DNA of 64,000 nucleotides from Hoylesella pleuritidis JCM 14110 (GCF_000613725.1 NZ_BAJN01000001.1:62001-126000), one strand, 5' to 3'. Shown: positions 37,613 through 47,290, counted from the stretch's first letter. Numbers and translations are program-made. The notes: generated by a model not told the origin, from the letters alone.

Positions 37613-38821
37613 TCAAAAGGTCCGGCATAGCTCATCGATAATATCACGGGCAACGGCTGTTTTGGGCTTCTTTTCAAATGATTTGCACGCCGATTTCGTA
37701 ATAATCGTAATTTGATTGTCATCACTTTGGAATGTGGTTCTGGCGTTTCGGGTACTGTTGAGTACAATAAAGTCGAGGTGTTTGGTCTCAAGTTTGCGAC
37801 GAGCATTGACTTCTTCATTGTCTGTTTCAAGTGCAAAGCCCACCAATCGTTGGGCTTTTGTCTTCCGTTCACCCAAAGTTGCAGCAATGTCGGGCGTCGG
37901 TTGCAGGTGAATAGACCATTCATTGCTTTCCCGCTTGATTTTCGTCGTGGCCGATTGAACCGGTTTGAAGTCGGCAACTGCAGCACACAGAATGGCCACA
38001 TCGGCCTTTTCGAAATGCGAAAGGGCTGCATTGTACATTTCTTTACTGCTTTCTACGTTGATACGATGAATCTTTTTCGCGCACGATAGGGCCACTGGTC
38101 CGGAGATAAGGGTTACTTTTGCACCTCGTGCCAAACATTCCTCAGCCAGTGCAAAGCCCATTTTCCCACTCGAATAGTTACCAATAAAGCGCACAGGATC
38201 AATCTTTTCATAGGTTGGTCCGGCCGTAATCAGCACGTGCTTCCCCGTTAATAGAGACGATTCTGCGGGTTGTTGAATATCCGAAAAATAATCGTCTAAG
38301 ATTCGGACAATCGTTTCCGGATCTGCCATCCGGCCTTTTCCTTCAAGTCCACTGGCCAAAAAACCACTTTCGGGAGCAATAATTCGATTGCCCAAAATGT
38401 TGAGTTGATCTATATTCTGCTGTGTTGTAGGATGCGAAAACATATCCAAATCCATCGCAGGAGCGATGAAAACAGGGGCTTTCATCGACAAATAAGTAGT
38501 AACAAGCATATTGTCTGCAATGCCGTTGGCCATCTTTCCCAATGTGCTTGCCGTGCAGGGAGCAATCAACATTGCATCGGCCCAAAGCCCAAGATCCACG
38601 TGCGAGTGCCACGTTCCGTCTCTTTGGGCAAAGAAGTCGCTGATAACGGGGTGCTGACTCAGCGTTGCCAGGGTGACGGGCGTAATAAATTCCTTACCTG
38701 AAGGCGTAATAACGACCTGCACTTCGGCACCTCGTTTGACGAGTTCGCGGATTATCAAACACGCTTTATACGCTGCAATAGACCCCGTTATGCCTAAAAC
38801 GATTTTCTTTCCTGCTAACAT
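37613..38821 (-). CDS. coaBC: Bifunctional phosphopantothenoylcysteine decarboxylase/synthetase
   Basis: 402-residue coenzyme A enzyme. The N-terminal CoaC flavoprotein domain has GKKIVLGITGSIAAYKACLI, the active-site histidine in HSHVDLGLWADAMLIAPCTA, and PAMDLDMFSHP. The C-terminal CoaB domain starts near residue 195 (LLTGKHVLITAGPTYEKIDP) with RFIGNYSSGKMGFALAEE and a Rossmann core. The substrate-clamp lysine region is IKRESNEWSIHLQPTPDIAA. It lies 16 bases downstream of the exonuclease gene and 10 bases before DUF4835. Confidence 0.95.
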   Translation of the reverse strand: MLAGKKIVLGITGSIAAYKACLIIRELVKRGAEVQVVITPSGKEFITPVTLATLSQHPVISDFFAQRDGTWHSHVDLGLWADAMLIAPCTASTLGKMANGIADNMLVTTYLSMKAPVFIAPAMDLDMFSHPTTQQNIDQLNILGNRIIAPESGFLASGLEGKGRMADPETIVRILDDYFSDIQQPAESSLLTGKHVLITAGPTYEKIDPVRFIGNYSSGKMGFALAEECLARGAKVTLISGPVALSCAKKIHRINVESSKEMYNAALSHFEKADVAILCAAVADFKPVQSATTKIKRESNEWSIHLQPTPDIAATLGERKTKAQRLVGFALETDNEEVNARRKLETKHLDFIVLNSTRNARTTFQSDDNQITIITKSACKSFEKKPKTAVARDIIDELCRTF

Positions 38822-38837
38822 ATCGACTGCGTTTTAA

Positions 38838-39692
38838 TTATTTGGAATTGAATTCTCTCAATCGGATGCGGGTGAGTACTTGTTTCGTATTATTCGTGAA
38901 GTCGCCGGCCAACATCCAACTGTAATATCCCGGGTCTCTATGCAGCACGTCGGCAACAGCCCACCCCTTGTATTTCCCAAAATTGAACACTTCTTGTTTA
39001 CGGGTGTTTCCGGCCTCATCGAGCAGTGGCTGACCATCTTTCCCCTTTTGGTTTTGCCAAACAATACGCCCGGCAAAATCTACATTGTCATTAATCTTTG
39101 AGAAATCAGCCAGGAAATCCATATCATTCGGCAGTGCACGATCGGCTTCTTCAGCCTGACTTGGATCATATTTCGAGAGCTCTCCTTGTAAAACGCGATA
39201 TGTTACTTCTGCATCCTGGTCGGCTCTATGTGCTTCAAAATCTTCTTCCATCTTTCTTCCACAATAGAATTTGTAGGCAGCAGCCAGATTACGACGCTCC
39301 ATTTTATGGAAAATTGTTTGTGCATCAATAAGCCGGCAACGTGAGAAATCGAAGTCAATACCTGCTCGCAAGAACTCTTCTGCAAGCATCGGAATGTCGA
39401 AATGATTTGAGTTGAAGCCAGCAAAATCGCATCCTTTAAACTTCTCTGACAGCGAAGCGGCCAGCGATTTGAATGTTGGTGCATCGGCAATGTCGGTATC
39501 CGTGATGCCCGTCAGCATAGAAACTTCTTTCGGAATAGTCTTTCCCGGATTCACAAAGATATTTTCACGCTCTTCTTTTCCATCCGGATACACCTTTATA
39601 TAAGAGATTTGAATAACCCGATCGTTCACAAGATCAAGCCCCGTCGTCTCCAAGTCGAAGACGATTAGGGGCTTTGTCAAATTTAATTTCAT
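38838..39692 (-). CDS. DEDDh 3'-5' exonuclease (DnaQ/Pol III epsilon-like)
   Basis: 284 residues. The exonuclease domain has ExoI FDLETTGLD (D and E ligands, residues about 12-14), ExoII GFNSNHFDIPMLAEEF, and ExoIII EAHRADQDAEVTYRV with the catalytic histidine and aspartate. A C-terminal module (FGKYKGWAVADVLHRDPGYY, LTRIRLREF) is typical of the Bacteroidetes form. It is directly downstream of dnaN (nine-base gap), which supports a replication-proofreading or repair role. Confidence 0.92.
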   Translation of the reverse strand: MKLNLTKPLIVFDLETTGLDLVNDRVIQISYIKVYPDGKEERENIFVNPGKTIPKEVSMLTGITDTDIADAPTFKSLAASLSEKFKGCDFAGFNSNHFDIPMLAEEFLRAGIDFDFSRCRLIDAQTIFHKMERRNLAAAYKFYCGRKMEEDFEAHRADQDAEVTYRVLQGELSKYDPSQAEEADRALPNDMDFLADFSKINDNVDFAGRIVWQNQKGKDGQPLLDEAGNTRKQEVFNFGKYKGWAVADVLHRDPGYYSWMLAGDFTNNTKQVLTRIRLREFNSK

Positions 39693-39701
39693 ATTTTTTC
39701 G

Positions 39702-40826
39702 TTATTCGTTCAGCAGCATCGGCATAATCAGCATCAGCACATCCTCGTTCTCGGGTTGTGTCACCGGAATGATAACTCCAGCCCGACTGGGATCTGCTAA
39801 CTTAATGATCACTTCGTCACTCTCTAAGTTACTCAGAATCTCCGACAGTGAACTACCCTTAAATCCGATGTTCATTGCCTGACCGTTGTAGTCGCAAACG
39901 AGACTCTCCTTGGCACTGGTTGCGAAGTCAATATCTTCTGAAGACAATTCAAGTTTACCCGACTCCAAATGGAAACGTATCAATTGGCTACTCTCACTGG
40001 CGAATGGAAGTACACGGCGCAAGGCTCCGAGAAGAGCTTTGCGATCAATAGTGAGCTGATTGGGATTATCTTGTGGGATGACGGAATTATAGTTAGGATA
40101 ACGTCCTTCGATTAATCTGCATGAGAGAGTACCGTCTGCAAAGCGGATCTCTGCATTGCGAGCATCGAATTTAATGACGACATCGCCGCCGTCTTTGCTT
40201 AATATGTTCTTCAAAAGTGTGGCCGGTTTCTTCGGTAAAATAAATGCAGCGGGAACATCACTCTTGATTGAAAAGTTCTTGTCTCGTACCAACTTATGTC
40301 CGTCACTGGCAACAATGGCCAAACTCTCTGCGGTAAGATCGAAATAGATTCCGTTCATTACGGGACGTAACTCATCTTGAGCTGTTGCGAAAAGCGTACG
40401 TGTAATGTTATCGCTCAGTACTGACGAACTGAGAGTAATAGCTGTTGCACCATCGGGAATAGGCTGAACGCGTGGATATTCGTCGGCATTTTGCGCTGTG
40501 AAGTTATATCGTCCATTCTGATACATCACATTGATTGTCAGTGCATTGAGGTCGATCTCAAATGAAAGAGGCTGTTCCGGCAGTTCTTTTAGTGCATCGA
40601 GAATCGTCCGATTGGGCACGGCAAAGTTTCCGTCGCCGTCGCATTGGTCAAGCGTGAGCACAGATTGCATAACATTCTCGCTGTCTGAGGCTGTAATATG
40701 CAGCTGATTATTACTTACATTGAATAAGAAACTGTCAAGAATAGGCAGTGAATTTCTACTGTTTATCACCTTTGCCAATGTCTGCAAACGGTTGCTGAGA
40801 GCCGTACTGGATAATGTAAATCGCAT
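39702..40826 (-). CDS. dnaN: DNA polymerase III sliding clamp (beta)
   Basis: 374-residue processivity clamp, normal length, three similar domains. It begins MRFTLSSTALSNRLQTLAKV and has LPILDSFLFNV, RYPNYNSVIP and the C-terminal VIIPVTQPENEDVLMLIMPM, which forms the partner-binding region. It heads the minus-strand run dnaN, exonuclease, coaBC, DUF4835, recN. Confidence 0.97.
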   Translation of the reverse strand: MRFTLSSTALSNRLQTLAKVINSRNSLPILDSFLFNVSNNQLHITASDSENVMQSVLTLDQCDGDGNFAVPNRTILDALKELPEQPLSFEIDLNALTINVMYQNGRYNFTAQNADEYPRVQPIPDGATAITLSSSVLSDNITRTLFATAQDELRPVMNGIYFDLTAESLAIVASDGHKLVRDKNFSIKSDVPAAFILPKKPATLLKNILSKDGGDVVIKFDARNAEIRFADGTLSCRLIEGRYPNYNSVIPQDNPNQLTIDRKALLGALRRVLPFASESSQLIRFHLESGKLELSSEDIDFATSAKESLVCDYNGQAMNIGFKGSSLSEILSNLESDEVIIKLADPSRAGVIIPVTQPENEDVLMLIMPMLLNE

Positions 40827-40871
40827 TAGTATTTATCTTTTAGTTATTACTCGATAATTATTAATTAGGTA

Positions 40872-40879
40872 CAAAAATA
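40872..40879 (-). promoter_or_regulatory. Promoter -7 box of dnaN
   Basis: TATTTTTG on the minus strand (CAAAAATA at 40872-40879), 46 bases before the dnaN start. It fits TAnnTTTG. Confidence 0.5.
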
Positions 40880-40999
40880 CAAAAAAGCGGTGTGCCAAGC
40901 AAAAAAAGGCGGGAAAAGTTTCGCATTTTAGAACTATTTTATTAATTTCGCATCTCGAAGACAGGCCTGAACAGCCATAAACTATAAACAAACAAGAAG

Positions 41000-41401
41000 A
41001 TGGAATTACAAGGAAAAGTAATCGCAGCATTACCGGAGAGAAGTGGAGTCTCGGCTCGTGGAGAATGGAAAGCGCAGGATTTCGTCATTGAAACACACGA
41101 AGCTTATCCACATAAGATGGTGTTCACCGTATTCGGTGCAGACCGCTTAGCCCGGTTCAATATACAGATCGGACAGGAAGTGATGGTCTCTTTTGACATC
41201 GATGCACGTGAATACAACGGCAGATGGTTCAACAGCATCCGCGCTTTTGATGTTCGGATGGTCGATCCGGCTTCTATCGGAATGCAAGTTCCGCCCCAAG
41301 CACCGATGGATTCTGCACAACCCGCAGCTCCGCAAAGTGATGCCCAGGCTCCGTTCCCACCTCAAATGCCGGAGAATAGTGCCGATGATCTGCCATTTTA
41401 A
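41000..41401 (+). CDS. DUF3127 domain protein
   Basis: 133-residue cytoplasmic protein. It starts MELQGKVIAALPERSGVSAR and continues GEWKAQDFVIETHEAYPHKM, the DUF3127 pattern; this OB-fold-like family is suspected to bind single-stranded DNA. The last 40 residues are a proline- and alanine-rich linker ending in an acidic-hydrophobic tip, SADDLPF, very similar to the C-terminal tip of SSB proteins (DDDIPF). It is divergent from dnaN, which fits a replication or repair role. Confidence 0.85.
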   Translation: MELQGKVIAALPERSGVSARGEWKAQDFVIETHEAYPHKMVFTVFGADRLARFNIQIGQEVMVSFDIDAREYNGRWFNSIRAFDVRMVDPASIGMQVPPQAPMDSAQPAAPQSDAQAPFPPQMPENSADDLPF

Positions 41402-41489
41402 GTGGCATTAAGAAATTGATTTTATCTCGCCCTGTCATTAGAGAAAATAGAATTAATGTTCGCTTGTATATAGCTGAGAATCAGATAAG

Positions 41490-41590
41490 TATAGATTGCA
41501 TTGCGTTTAGCTGTTATTTGTCTTACGTTTAACGGTTAAACGAACGATGATTAACAGTTAATTGCAGTGTGATTAACGATTAATTAGAAA
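41490..41590. repeat. Intergenic TTAACGGTTAA/CGATTAA repeat
   Basis: Contains GCATTGCGTTTAGCTG, ACGTTTAACGGTTAAACG, GATTAACAGTTAATTGC and GATTAACGATTAATTAG, short inverted elements shared with 8150-8270 and 62163-62261. It lies just before the terminator. Confidence 0.6.
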
Positions 41591-41645
41591 CGAAAAGACG
41601 AAAGGGTGGAAAGTAAGAGATATTTTCCACTCTTTCGTCTTTTCG
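41591..41645. terminator. Bidirectional terminator, 22-base stem
   Basis: CGAAAAGACGAAAGGGTGGA plus AA (41591-41612) pairs with the segment 41624-41645 (TTTCCACTCTTTCGTCTTTT plus CG), with one G-T pair. It lies between the convergent DUF3127 and glycosyltransferase genes. Confidence 0.85.
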
Positions 41646-41667
41646 CTTCCCTATTTGTAATCGGTTA

Positions 41668-42808
41668 TTATTTCAGCTTCGTAATCAGCTTTCTCAATCT
41701 GTCGGTTACCTTGTCATCAACGGCTTCTATGGGCATAAAGCCTTCCGTCAAACCGAGAATATCTTTCATAACGAATAATAATCGAGAAGCAAATTTCTTG
41801 ATCCTGAGATGACGAAGCATTTTTGTCAGTCCGTCTTCATTGTAATTCTCAAAACGAATCAGTTCGAACAGATCGATGAGATGTCGCATCGAGACATTAC
41901 GATGACTGATTTCATATTTAAGATTGAGCATCATCGTGCAGATCATCCGTTCCGTTTCGCCGTCTTCTTCGGTGAAATCATCTAAACAGTTACGGGTAAA
42001 CAGACTGCCGGTAAACACCTGTTCACGTTCCAAATGTCCCGTAGGGATAGATAGACTTGTGGGGAAGCGGTCAATGTGTTCAATGGAAATATCGGGTAAA
42101 GGGTGTTGAAGTCGGATGAGACCCAGCTTAATTATGTCGAGCACTCCTTCATCATTAGTATAGATAAAGATGCGTCTCCATTCCTCATCAGACAATTTCG
42201 ACAGACAGGCTGCAGCTTCTTTACGCAGTCGATCGTTACTTGCGACCATCTCGTCAATCCCGAATTGTAGGAGAAAACAGATGGCATCTTCAGTCTGTTC
42301 GCCGATCATAGCATAGCAATTGGAGTCGAGTACTTTCTGATAAAGCGCCATCATTTGTTGTGCCATATCGTTATCCGACAGTTCATTGGTAAGTAGTGAA
42401 TTTCTGATTACTTGTGTTTTGTCATTCCATCAAGTGTTTAAAAGTCTCATTCTCCATCGAATTGCAGAGATGTACAGCCGAAACAGTCTCTGCCATAATG
42501 CGTTGATAAGCAATAATTTGTATCGATTTGTTTCGATGTTTCTTGTGAATGATCCACGGTTGAAGCCCTCCCATCGGCGAGAACACGGTTGGGATACTTT
42601 GTTGTTTGGCTTTCGCAGCTAATCGAGCTGATGCATATACCCACGCACCTATAATGTGAATGAGATCGTAGTCGACAATGGATTTCGGCTGTTTGGCTGT
42701 CACCTCAATCTCTGCCGATGGTTGCAGATAGTGGCTGAGAATAGAAACAAACTTGTGATTCGTCTCTATCCGGTCTATTGTCCGGGGTATATAAATCAAT
42801 ATTCTCAT
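41668..42808 (-). pseudogene. Glycosyltransferase (GT-B/GT4-like), frameshifted
   Basis: The 5' part starts at the ATG at 42808 (MRILIYIPRTIDRIETNHKF) and has IHIIGAWVYASARLAAKAKQ and PTVFSPMGGLQPWIIHKKHR, like N-terminal domains of GT4 enzymes. It stops at 42422 after FKHLME. The other frame is open from just upstream (WNDKTQVIRNSLLTNELSDN) to 41668. WNDKTQVIRNS fits the W-x-x-K-x-x-x-I-x-N-P segment of the family, so both parts are one gene of about 380 residues. The shift between 42422 and 42432 is a net +1 or -2. It overlaps nothing and follows a GT2 gene. Confidence 0.75.
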
Positions 42809-42827
42809 CGTTTTGGGGTATAAACGT

Positions 42828-43988
42828 TTATAGTTTATGACTTGTAAAGTCATTTTTGTCGGCCGAAGAATATCGCATTCGGTTGGCAAAGCTATGCCAA
42901 ATCATACTTAACTCATAGGGAATAATCTTCCAAAGAGCGATATTCTCCTTGAATTGCATCGTCACTTGATGTGCGAAAAATATCCTAACAATCACCGTTA
43001 TGAGTAAAGCCACACCAGCGGCGATATTAATTATCCAGTCGTTAACGATAATCCCATAAGTAAAACCTGAACAAATGGCAATGAAATTGATGTATATCAG
43101 CCATATATCGAGATTATAAAGCAGACGATGAATCGCAGTTCGTTGTAAGAATTTGCGTGTTTCGAGATAAAAAAGATGATTATTGCGCCATGTTTTTGGG
43201 GTTGGCGACTCTTCACGTAGCCACGCTTCTTCAGCCGTTTCGACAACAGTCGTACCCCTTCGGGCATACTTATTCACAATGAAATCGTATTCACCGCGTA
43301 ACAAGTGCAGGTTTCCGCTGTAACCATTGGCCTCCATAAAGTCGCTCTTTCGGAATGAAACGCTGTGTCCGCAACCACGATACGCCGTACTCTTAATAGC
43401 CTCTTGCGCCGTATAACAGAACAATCGCAGCCTCTCAAACTTATAGTAATCAGGCGTTTCTGTCTCAAATCCATTGTAACCGATGACTAAATGTTTGTCG
43501 TCTCGGAAGTTTCGGGCCAACGTTTCCAACCATTTCGAAGACACAGGAACACAAAATGGTTCTATCAATACAATCCATTCGTAACGCGCTGCTTTAACTC
43601 CCAGGGTCACGGCGAGCTTCTTTCGACTCATATATCGCGATGAATCGGGTATGAAAGTAGTATAAAGGTGCTTGTTATCAGCATATCTTTTGAGGATATC
43701 TTCGGTTTCATTATCTCCCTTTTCTATGACAACAATTACCTGAAAGTCCGTCGAATATTCTTGATTGATGATCGATAAGAGGTTACGAGCAAGTTCCTCG
43801 GGCTGATCATGCGCAGTGATGACAATGCTGACAGGCTGCAATGGCGTAGCTATTGCAGCGTTATCATTTTCTGTCCGATATTTCCGCGCACTACGTTTCC
43901 ATCTAAAAAACGGATTGAAAAGCGGTGTAACGAGCGCCGATAAGAGGATAGATATGCTGATAATAAGTGTAAGAGGATGGATGCTCAT
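42828..43988 (-). CDS. Family 2 glycosyltransferase, membrane-bound
   Basis: 386 residues. An N-terminal membrane helix (LIISISILLSALVTPLF), a GT-A domain (VSIVITAHDQPEELARNLLS; metal-site region VLIEPFCVPVSSKW; GCGHSVSFRKSDFMEANGYS; GEYDFIV), and two or three C-terminal helices around residues 295-345. The classic DxD reads IEPFC here, which is unusual. It overlaps the lysA stop by four bases, so it is in the lysC-lysA transcript; substrate unknown. Confidence 0.85.
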   Translation of the reverse strand: MSIHPLTLIISISILLSALVTPLFNPFFRWKRSARKYRTENDNAAIATPLQPVSIVITAHDQPEELARNLLSIINQEYSTDFQVIVVIEKGDNETEDILKRYADNKHLYTTFIPDSSRYMSRKKLAVTLGVKAARYEWIVLIEPFCVPVSSKWLETLARNFRDDKHLVIGYNGFETETPDYYKFERLRLFCYTAQEAIKSTAYRGCGHSVSFRKSDFMEANGYSGNLHLLRGEYDFIVNKYARRGTTVVETAEEAWLREESPTPKTWRNNHLFYLETRKFLQRTAIHRLLYNLDIWLIYINFIAICSGFTYGIIVNDWIINIAAGVALLITVIVRIFFAHQVTMQFKENIALWKIIPYELSMIWHSFANRMRYSSADKNDFTSHKL

Positions 43989-45148
43989 TGGTCTATTTCT
44001 TCTTTGATAAAACTTGCCGGCAGGCTCCGACAGTTGTATTGATTAGCCATTATTTCGCCATACGCACCGGCGGAACGTATGGCCAACAAGTCGCCTCGAT
44101 GACAATGAGGCAACGATATGGTCTTGGCAAAGATGTCACTCGACTCGCATATCGGTCCGACTACATCGTAAATGGCCTGCGGTTCACTGCTTGTTAGATT
44201 CTCAATCTTATGCGAAGCCTGGTAAAGTGCAGGTCGGATGAGGTCTGTCATACCCGCATCGACGATGACAAATTGTGTTGTTGAGCCTTGTTTTACATAC
44301 AAAACGCGAGTAATCAGGCTGCCACATTGGGCCACAACAGCTCTTCCCAATTCGAAATGCAACTGCTGGTGGGGACGCAGTTGTAAGTTTTCTGCATAGG
44401 TATTGAAATAAGAACGGAAGTCAGGAATAGGCTGTTCGTCTGGCGTTTGATAATCGACGCCGAGCCCGCCGCCCACATTAATGACCTCAATTTGAATACC
44501 TCGGCGCTCTAATTCGTGTTGAATCATATTGATGCGGGCGCATAGTGAGACAAAATCTTGCATTTGCACAATCTGGGATCCAATGTGAAAATGCAGGCCG
44601 ATGAGTTGGATGTGTGCTGTCTGTTCAGCCATTTCGAGAACCGACTGTACGTCTTTCATCGCAATACCGAACTTGTTTTCAGCACTGCCTGTTGTGATAT
44701 GGGCATGTGTATGGGCATCGATGTCGGGGTTGATACGCAGACATATGCGTGCCATTTGTCCCTTTTCGGCAGCCAGCTCATTGATAATCGCGAGCTCAGG
44801 TGCACTTTCCACGTTGAAACAAAAGATGTTCTTATCGAGTGCAAGACGAATTTCCCAATCGTTTTTACCTACTCCTGCAAAGACGATTTGATCTGTCTGA
44901 AACCCCGACTCGGTAACTCTCTCGATCTCGCCGCCGCTTACACAGTCGACACTTAACCCCGCTTCACGAATGATTTGCAGCACTTTTGGGTTGGCATTTG
45001 CTTTCACCGCATAATGAATAACATAGTTTTCGTGTCGTGCTACTTCATTATTAATAGCCTGCAAGGTGGCCCGAAGCAAGTCGGTGTCATAATAATAAAA
45101 GGGTGTTTGCAAGTTGTCGAACTTATCAATAGGGAACATTTGTGTCAT
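43985..45148 (-). CDS. lysA: Diaminopimelate decarboxylase
   Basis: 387-residue PLP enzyme that converts meso-diaminopimelate to lysine. The PLP lysine is in HYAVKANANPKVLQ near residue 48. VNVGGGLGVDY binds the phosphate. ELGRAVVAQCG and the CESSDIF motif near residue 340, where the cysteine comes from the neighbouring subunit, complete the site. It lies 16 bases downstream of lysC. Confidence 0.95.
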   Translation of the reverse strand: MTQMFPIDKFDNLQTPFYYYDTDLLRATLQAINNEVARHENYVIHYAVKANANPKVLQIIREAGLSVDCVSGGEIERVTESGFQTDQIVFAGVGKNDWEIRLALDKNIFCFNVESAPELAIINELAAEKGQMARICLRINPDIDAHTHAHITTGSAENKFGIAMKDVQSVLEMAEQTAHIQLIGLHFHIGSQIVQMQDFVSLCARINMIQHELERRGIQIEVINVGGGLGVDYQTPDEQPIPDFRSYFNTYAENLQLRPHQQLHFELGRAVVAQCGSLITRVLYVKQGSTTQFVIVDAGMTDLIRPALYQASHKIENLTSSEPQAIYDVVGPICESSDIFAKTISLPHCHRGDLLAIRSAGAYGEIMANQYNCRSLPASFIKEEIDQ

Positions 45149-45164
45149 CGTTTACGTCTGCTCC

Positions 45165-46487
45165 TTATTTGAAAAGCACATTGTTAAGACTCTGCAAAGC
45201 CTGTTTCTTATCCGACTCTTTGATGAGAAACGAGATATTGTAATTGCTTCCGCCATACGAAATCATCCGCACGGGAATATCTTTCAGCGCTTCCGTGGCC
45301 CGCGTTTCAAATCCTTTGTTACTCCAATGTAAGTCTCCGACAACGCAAATGATGCACATCCCGCTGTCAACAGTCACTGTTCCATACTTCTTTAACTCGT
45401 CTACAATCTCGACTAACCGTGAATTATTGTCTATACTCATTGAAACGGCAACTTCACTGGTAGCTATCATATCGATGGGAGTTTGATAACTCTCGAAGAT
45501 TTCAAATACTTTGCGAAGAAATCCAGCTGCAAGCAGCATATGACTCGACCTGATCTGGATGGCGGTTATATTGTCTTTGGCTGCCACGGCTTTGAATTTG
45601 CCGTGCGAAAGATGATTATCAACCAGCGTACCTTCTGCTTCCGGATCCATAGTATTCTTCAAACGGACAGGTATTCCGGCGTATTTGGCAGGCTGAACAC
45701 ACGTCGGATGCAGAATCTTTGCACCGAAATAAGCTAGCTCTGCGGCCTCTTCAAAGTTCAATTGATGCACAGCCTCAGTGTGATCGACGATTCGCGGATC
45801 ATTATTGTGCATCCCATCGATGTCCGTCCAGATCTGAATCTCTTCGGCATCAAGTGCAACTCCCACTAATGAAGCCGTATAATCGGAACCTCCGCGCAGC
45901 AAGTTATCCACCTCACCATAGGCATTTCGACAGATAAAACCTTGTGTGAGATAGATCTGATAACCCGTATTTTCAGCCATTAGAGCCGTAAGATGTTCTT
46001 TTATATAAGGTAAATCAGGTTCCGAATTTTTATCTGTGCGCATAAAATCGAGTGCATTCAACAAGACAACTCGAATGCCCTGTTCTTGCAGATAGCTCGC
46101 AACCATATTCGTACTGATAATTTCTCCCTGCGCGACAATATGCTTTTCTTCAAACGAAGTAAACAGATCCTTTGTGAAAAAACGAAGATATTCGAACTCA
46201 TTTCGTATAAATTCACACATCTTCTGTTTGTATTCGTCAGTGGAATATAAATCTTCGATATGCTGAAAATACTTTCTTTCCAATGTATTGATTACCTCAT
46301 TGGCCCCTTCGGGATTCTTTTTGTAAAGATAATCAGCGGCTTCTATCAGTGCATTTGTCGTTCCCGACATTGCTGACAAGACAACAAACGTACTCTCACC
46401 GGAGGCTGTGACCAAAGCGGCTACATTCTTCATACGGTCTGCCGAACCGACAGACGTGCCGCCGAATTTCATTACTTTCATACGCAT
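45165..46487 (-). CDS. lysC: Aspartate kinase, monofunctional
   Basis: 440 residues; phosphorylates aspartate as the first step to lysine, threonine, methionine and DAP. The kinase domain starts MKVMKFGGTSVGSADRMKNV (catalytic K-F-G-G-T-S) and has GFICRNAYGEVDNLLRGGSD and WTDIDGMHNNDPR. Two ACT domains (from about residue 300, with VSMSIDNNS) would bind the feedback effector, probably lysine given the operon. No homoserine dehydrogenase is fused. The next gene downstream is lysA. Confidence 0.95.
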   Translation of the reverse strand: MRMKVMKFGGTSVGSADRMKNVAALVTASGESTFVVLSAMSGTTNALIEAADYLYKKNPEGANEVINTLERKYFQHIEDLYSTDEYKQKMCEFIRNEFEYLRFFTKDLFTSFEEKHIVAQGEIISTNMVASYLQEQGIRVVLLNALDFMRTDKNSEPDLPYIKEHLTALMAENTGYQIYLTQGFICRNAYGEVDNLLRGGSDYTASLVGVALDAEEIQIWTDIDGMHNNDPRIVDHTEAVHQLNFEEAAELAYFGAKILHPTCVQPAKYAGIPVRLKNTMDPEAEGTLVDNHLSHGKFKAVAAKDNITAIQIRSSHMLLAAGFLRKVFEIFESYQTPIDMIATSEVAVSMSIDNNSRLVEIVDELKKYGTVTVDSGMCIICVVGDLHWSNKGFETRATEALKDIPVRMISYGGSNYNISFLIKESDKKQALQSLNNVLFK

Positions 46488-46514
46488 TTGATTAAAAAAC
46501 CTATGTAAATAGGT

Positions 46515-47231
46515 TCAGTCTTCTTCGCCGTCTTCCGTCAAATCCAACTTGTTATATGCTTCTGTTACCTCTTCAAGGATGTTGTTCTTGCACTGATAGA
46601 CGATTCCCGGTATTCGGTCAAGCATCTGAATATTATGCGTTGTCATAATAACGGCCGTACCTGACTGTGTGATTTGTTTCAGCAAAGCAACGATATGGGC
46701 AGCCGTTTCTGCATCTAAGTTACCCGTCGGTTCATCAGCAATGATGATTTTAGGCCTATTGAGAATCGCTCTTGCAATGGCAATACGTTGCTGTTCACCG
46801 CCCGACAGCTCGTGCGGCATTTTGTTTCGCTTGTCTTTCATTCCCACGCTGTCGAGCACTTCATTGATACGCTCATCGATTTCGGCCTTATTTTTCCACC
46901 CCGTTGCCTTCAAAACGAAATGCAGATTCTTGTAGATGTTGATGTCACGAAGCAATTGGAAATCTTGAAAGATGATTCCCATCTCTTTACGCAGGGCCGG
47001 AATCTCCTTTCGTTTCAATGTTTTCAAATCACGACCGATCGCTTCTGCTTTCTCAGCTTCGTCCTGATTGATGTCAAGCTCACAGTAGATCGTTTTGAGC
47101 AATGACGTCTTTCCCGATCCCACTTTCCCGATGATGTAGATAAATTCACCCTCATCGGCTTTGAAATTTGCCTCTTTCAGGATGAGCTCATCATCCTGAT
47201 ATATATTTACTTTTTGGTAATCTATTAACAT
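46515..47231 (-). CDS. ftsE: Cell-division ABC ATPase FtsE
   Basis: 238-residue ATPase expected to work with FtsX at the septum to control peptidoglycan hydrolases. Walker A is GKVGSGKTSLLKT, the signature is LSGGEQQRIAIARAI, Walker B is IIIADEPTGNLD, and the switch histidine is in TTHNIQML. Bacteroidetes FtsE is normally encoded away from ftsX, as here. It lies 28 bases upstream of lysC in the same orientation. Confidence 0.85.
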   Translation of the reverse strand: MLIDYQKVNIYQDDELILKEANFKADEGEFIYIIGKVGSGKTSLLKTIYCELDINQDEAEKAEAIGRDLKTLKRKEIPALRKEMGIIFQDFQLLRDINIYKNLHFVLKATGWKNKAEIDERINEVLDSVGMKDKRNKMPHELSGGEQQRIAIARAILNRPKIIIADEPTGNLDAETAAHIVALLKQITQSGTAVIMTTHNIQMLDRIPGIVYQCKNNILEEVTEAYNKLDLTEDGEED

Positions 47232-47282
47232 TCCGCTTGATATTTAGACAATAATATGACTTTCGTCCGTGTTATTTTGTGG

Positions 47283-47290
47283 CAAAGTTA
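47283..47290 (-). promoter_or_regulatory. Promoter -7 box of ftsE-lysC-lysA operon
   Basis: TAACTTTG on the minus strand (CAAAGTTA at 47283-47290), about 52 bases before the ftsE start. Confidence 0.55.

Noticed and set aside
37603..38031. N-terminal extension of the DUF4835 gene into coaBC
   Set aside because: The extension reads coaBC in a wrong frame and would bury a clear signal peptide that starts at 37602.
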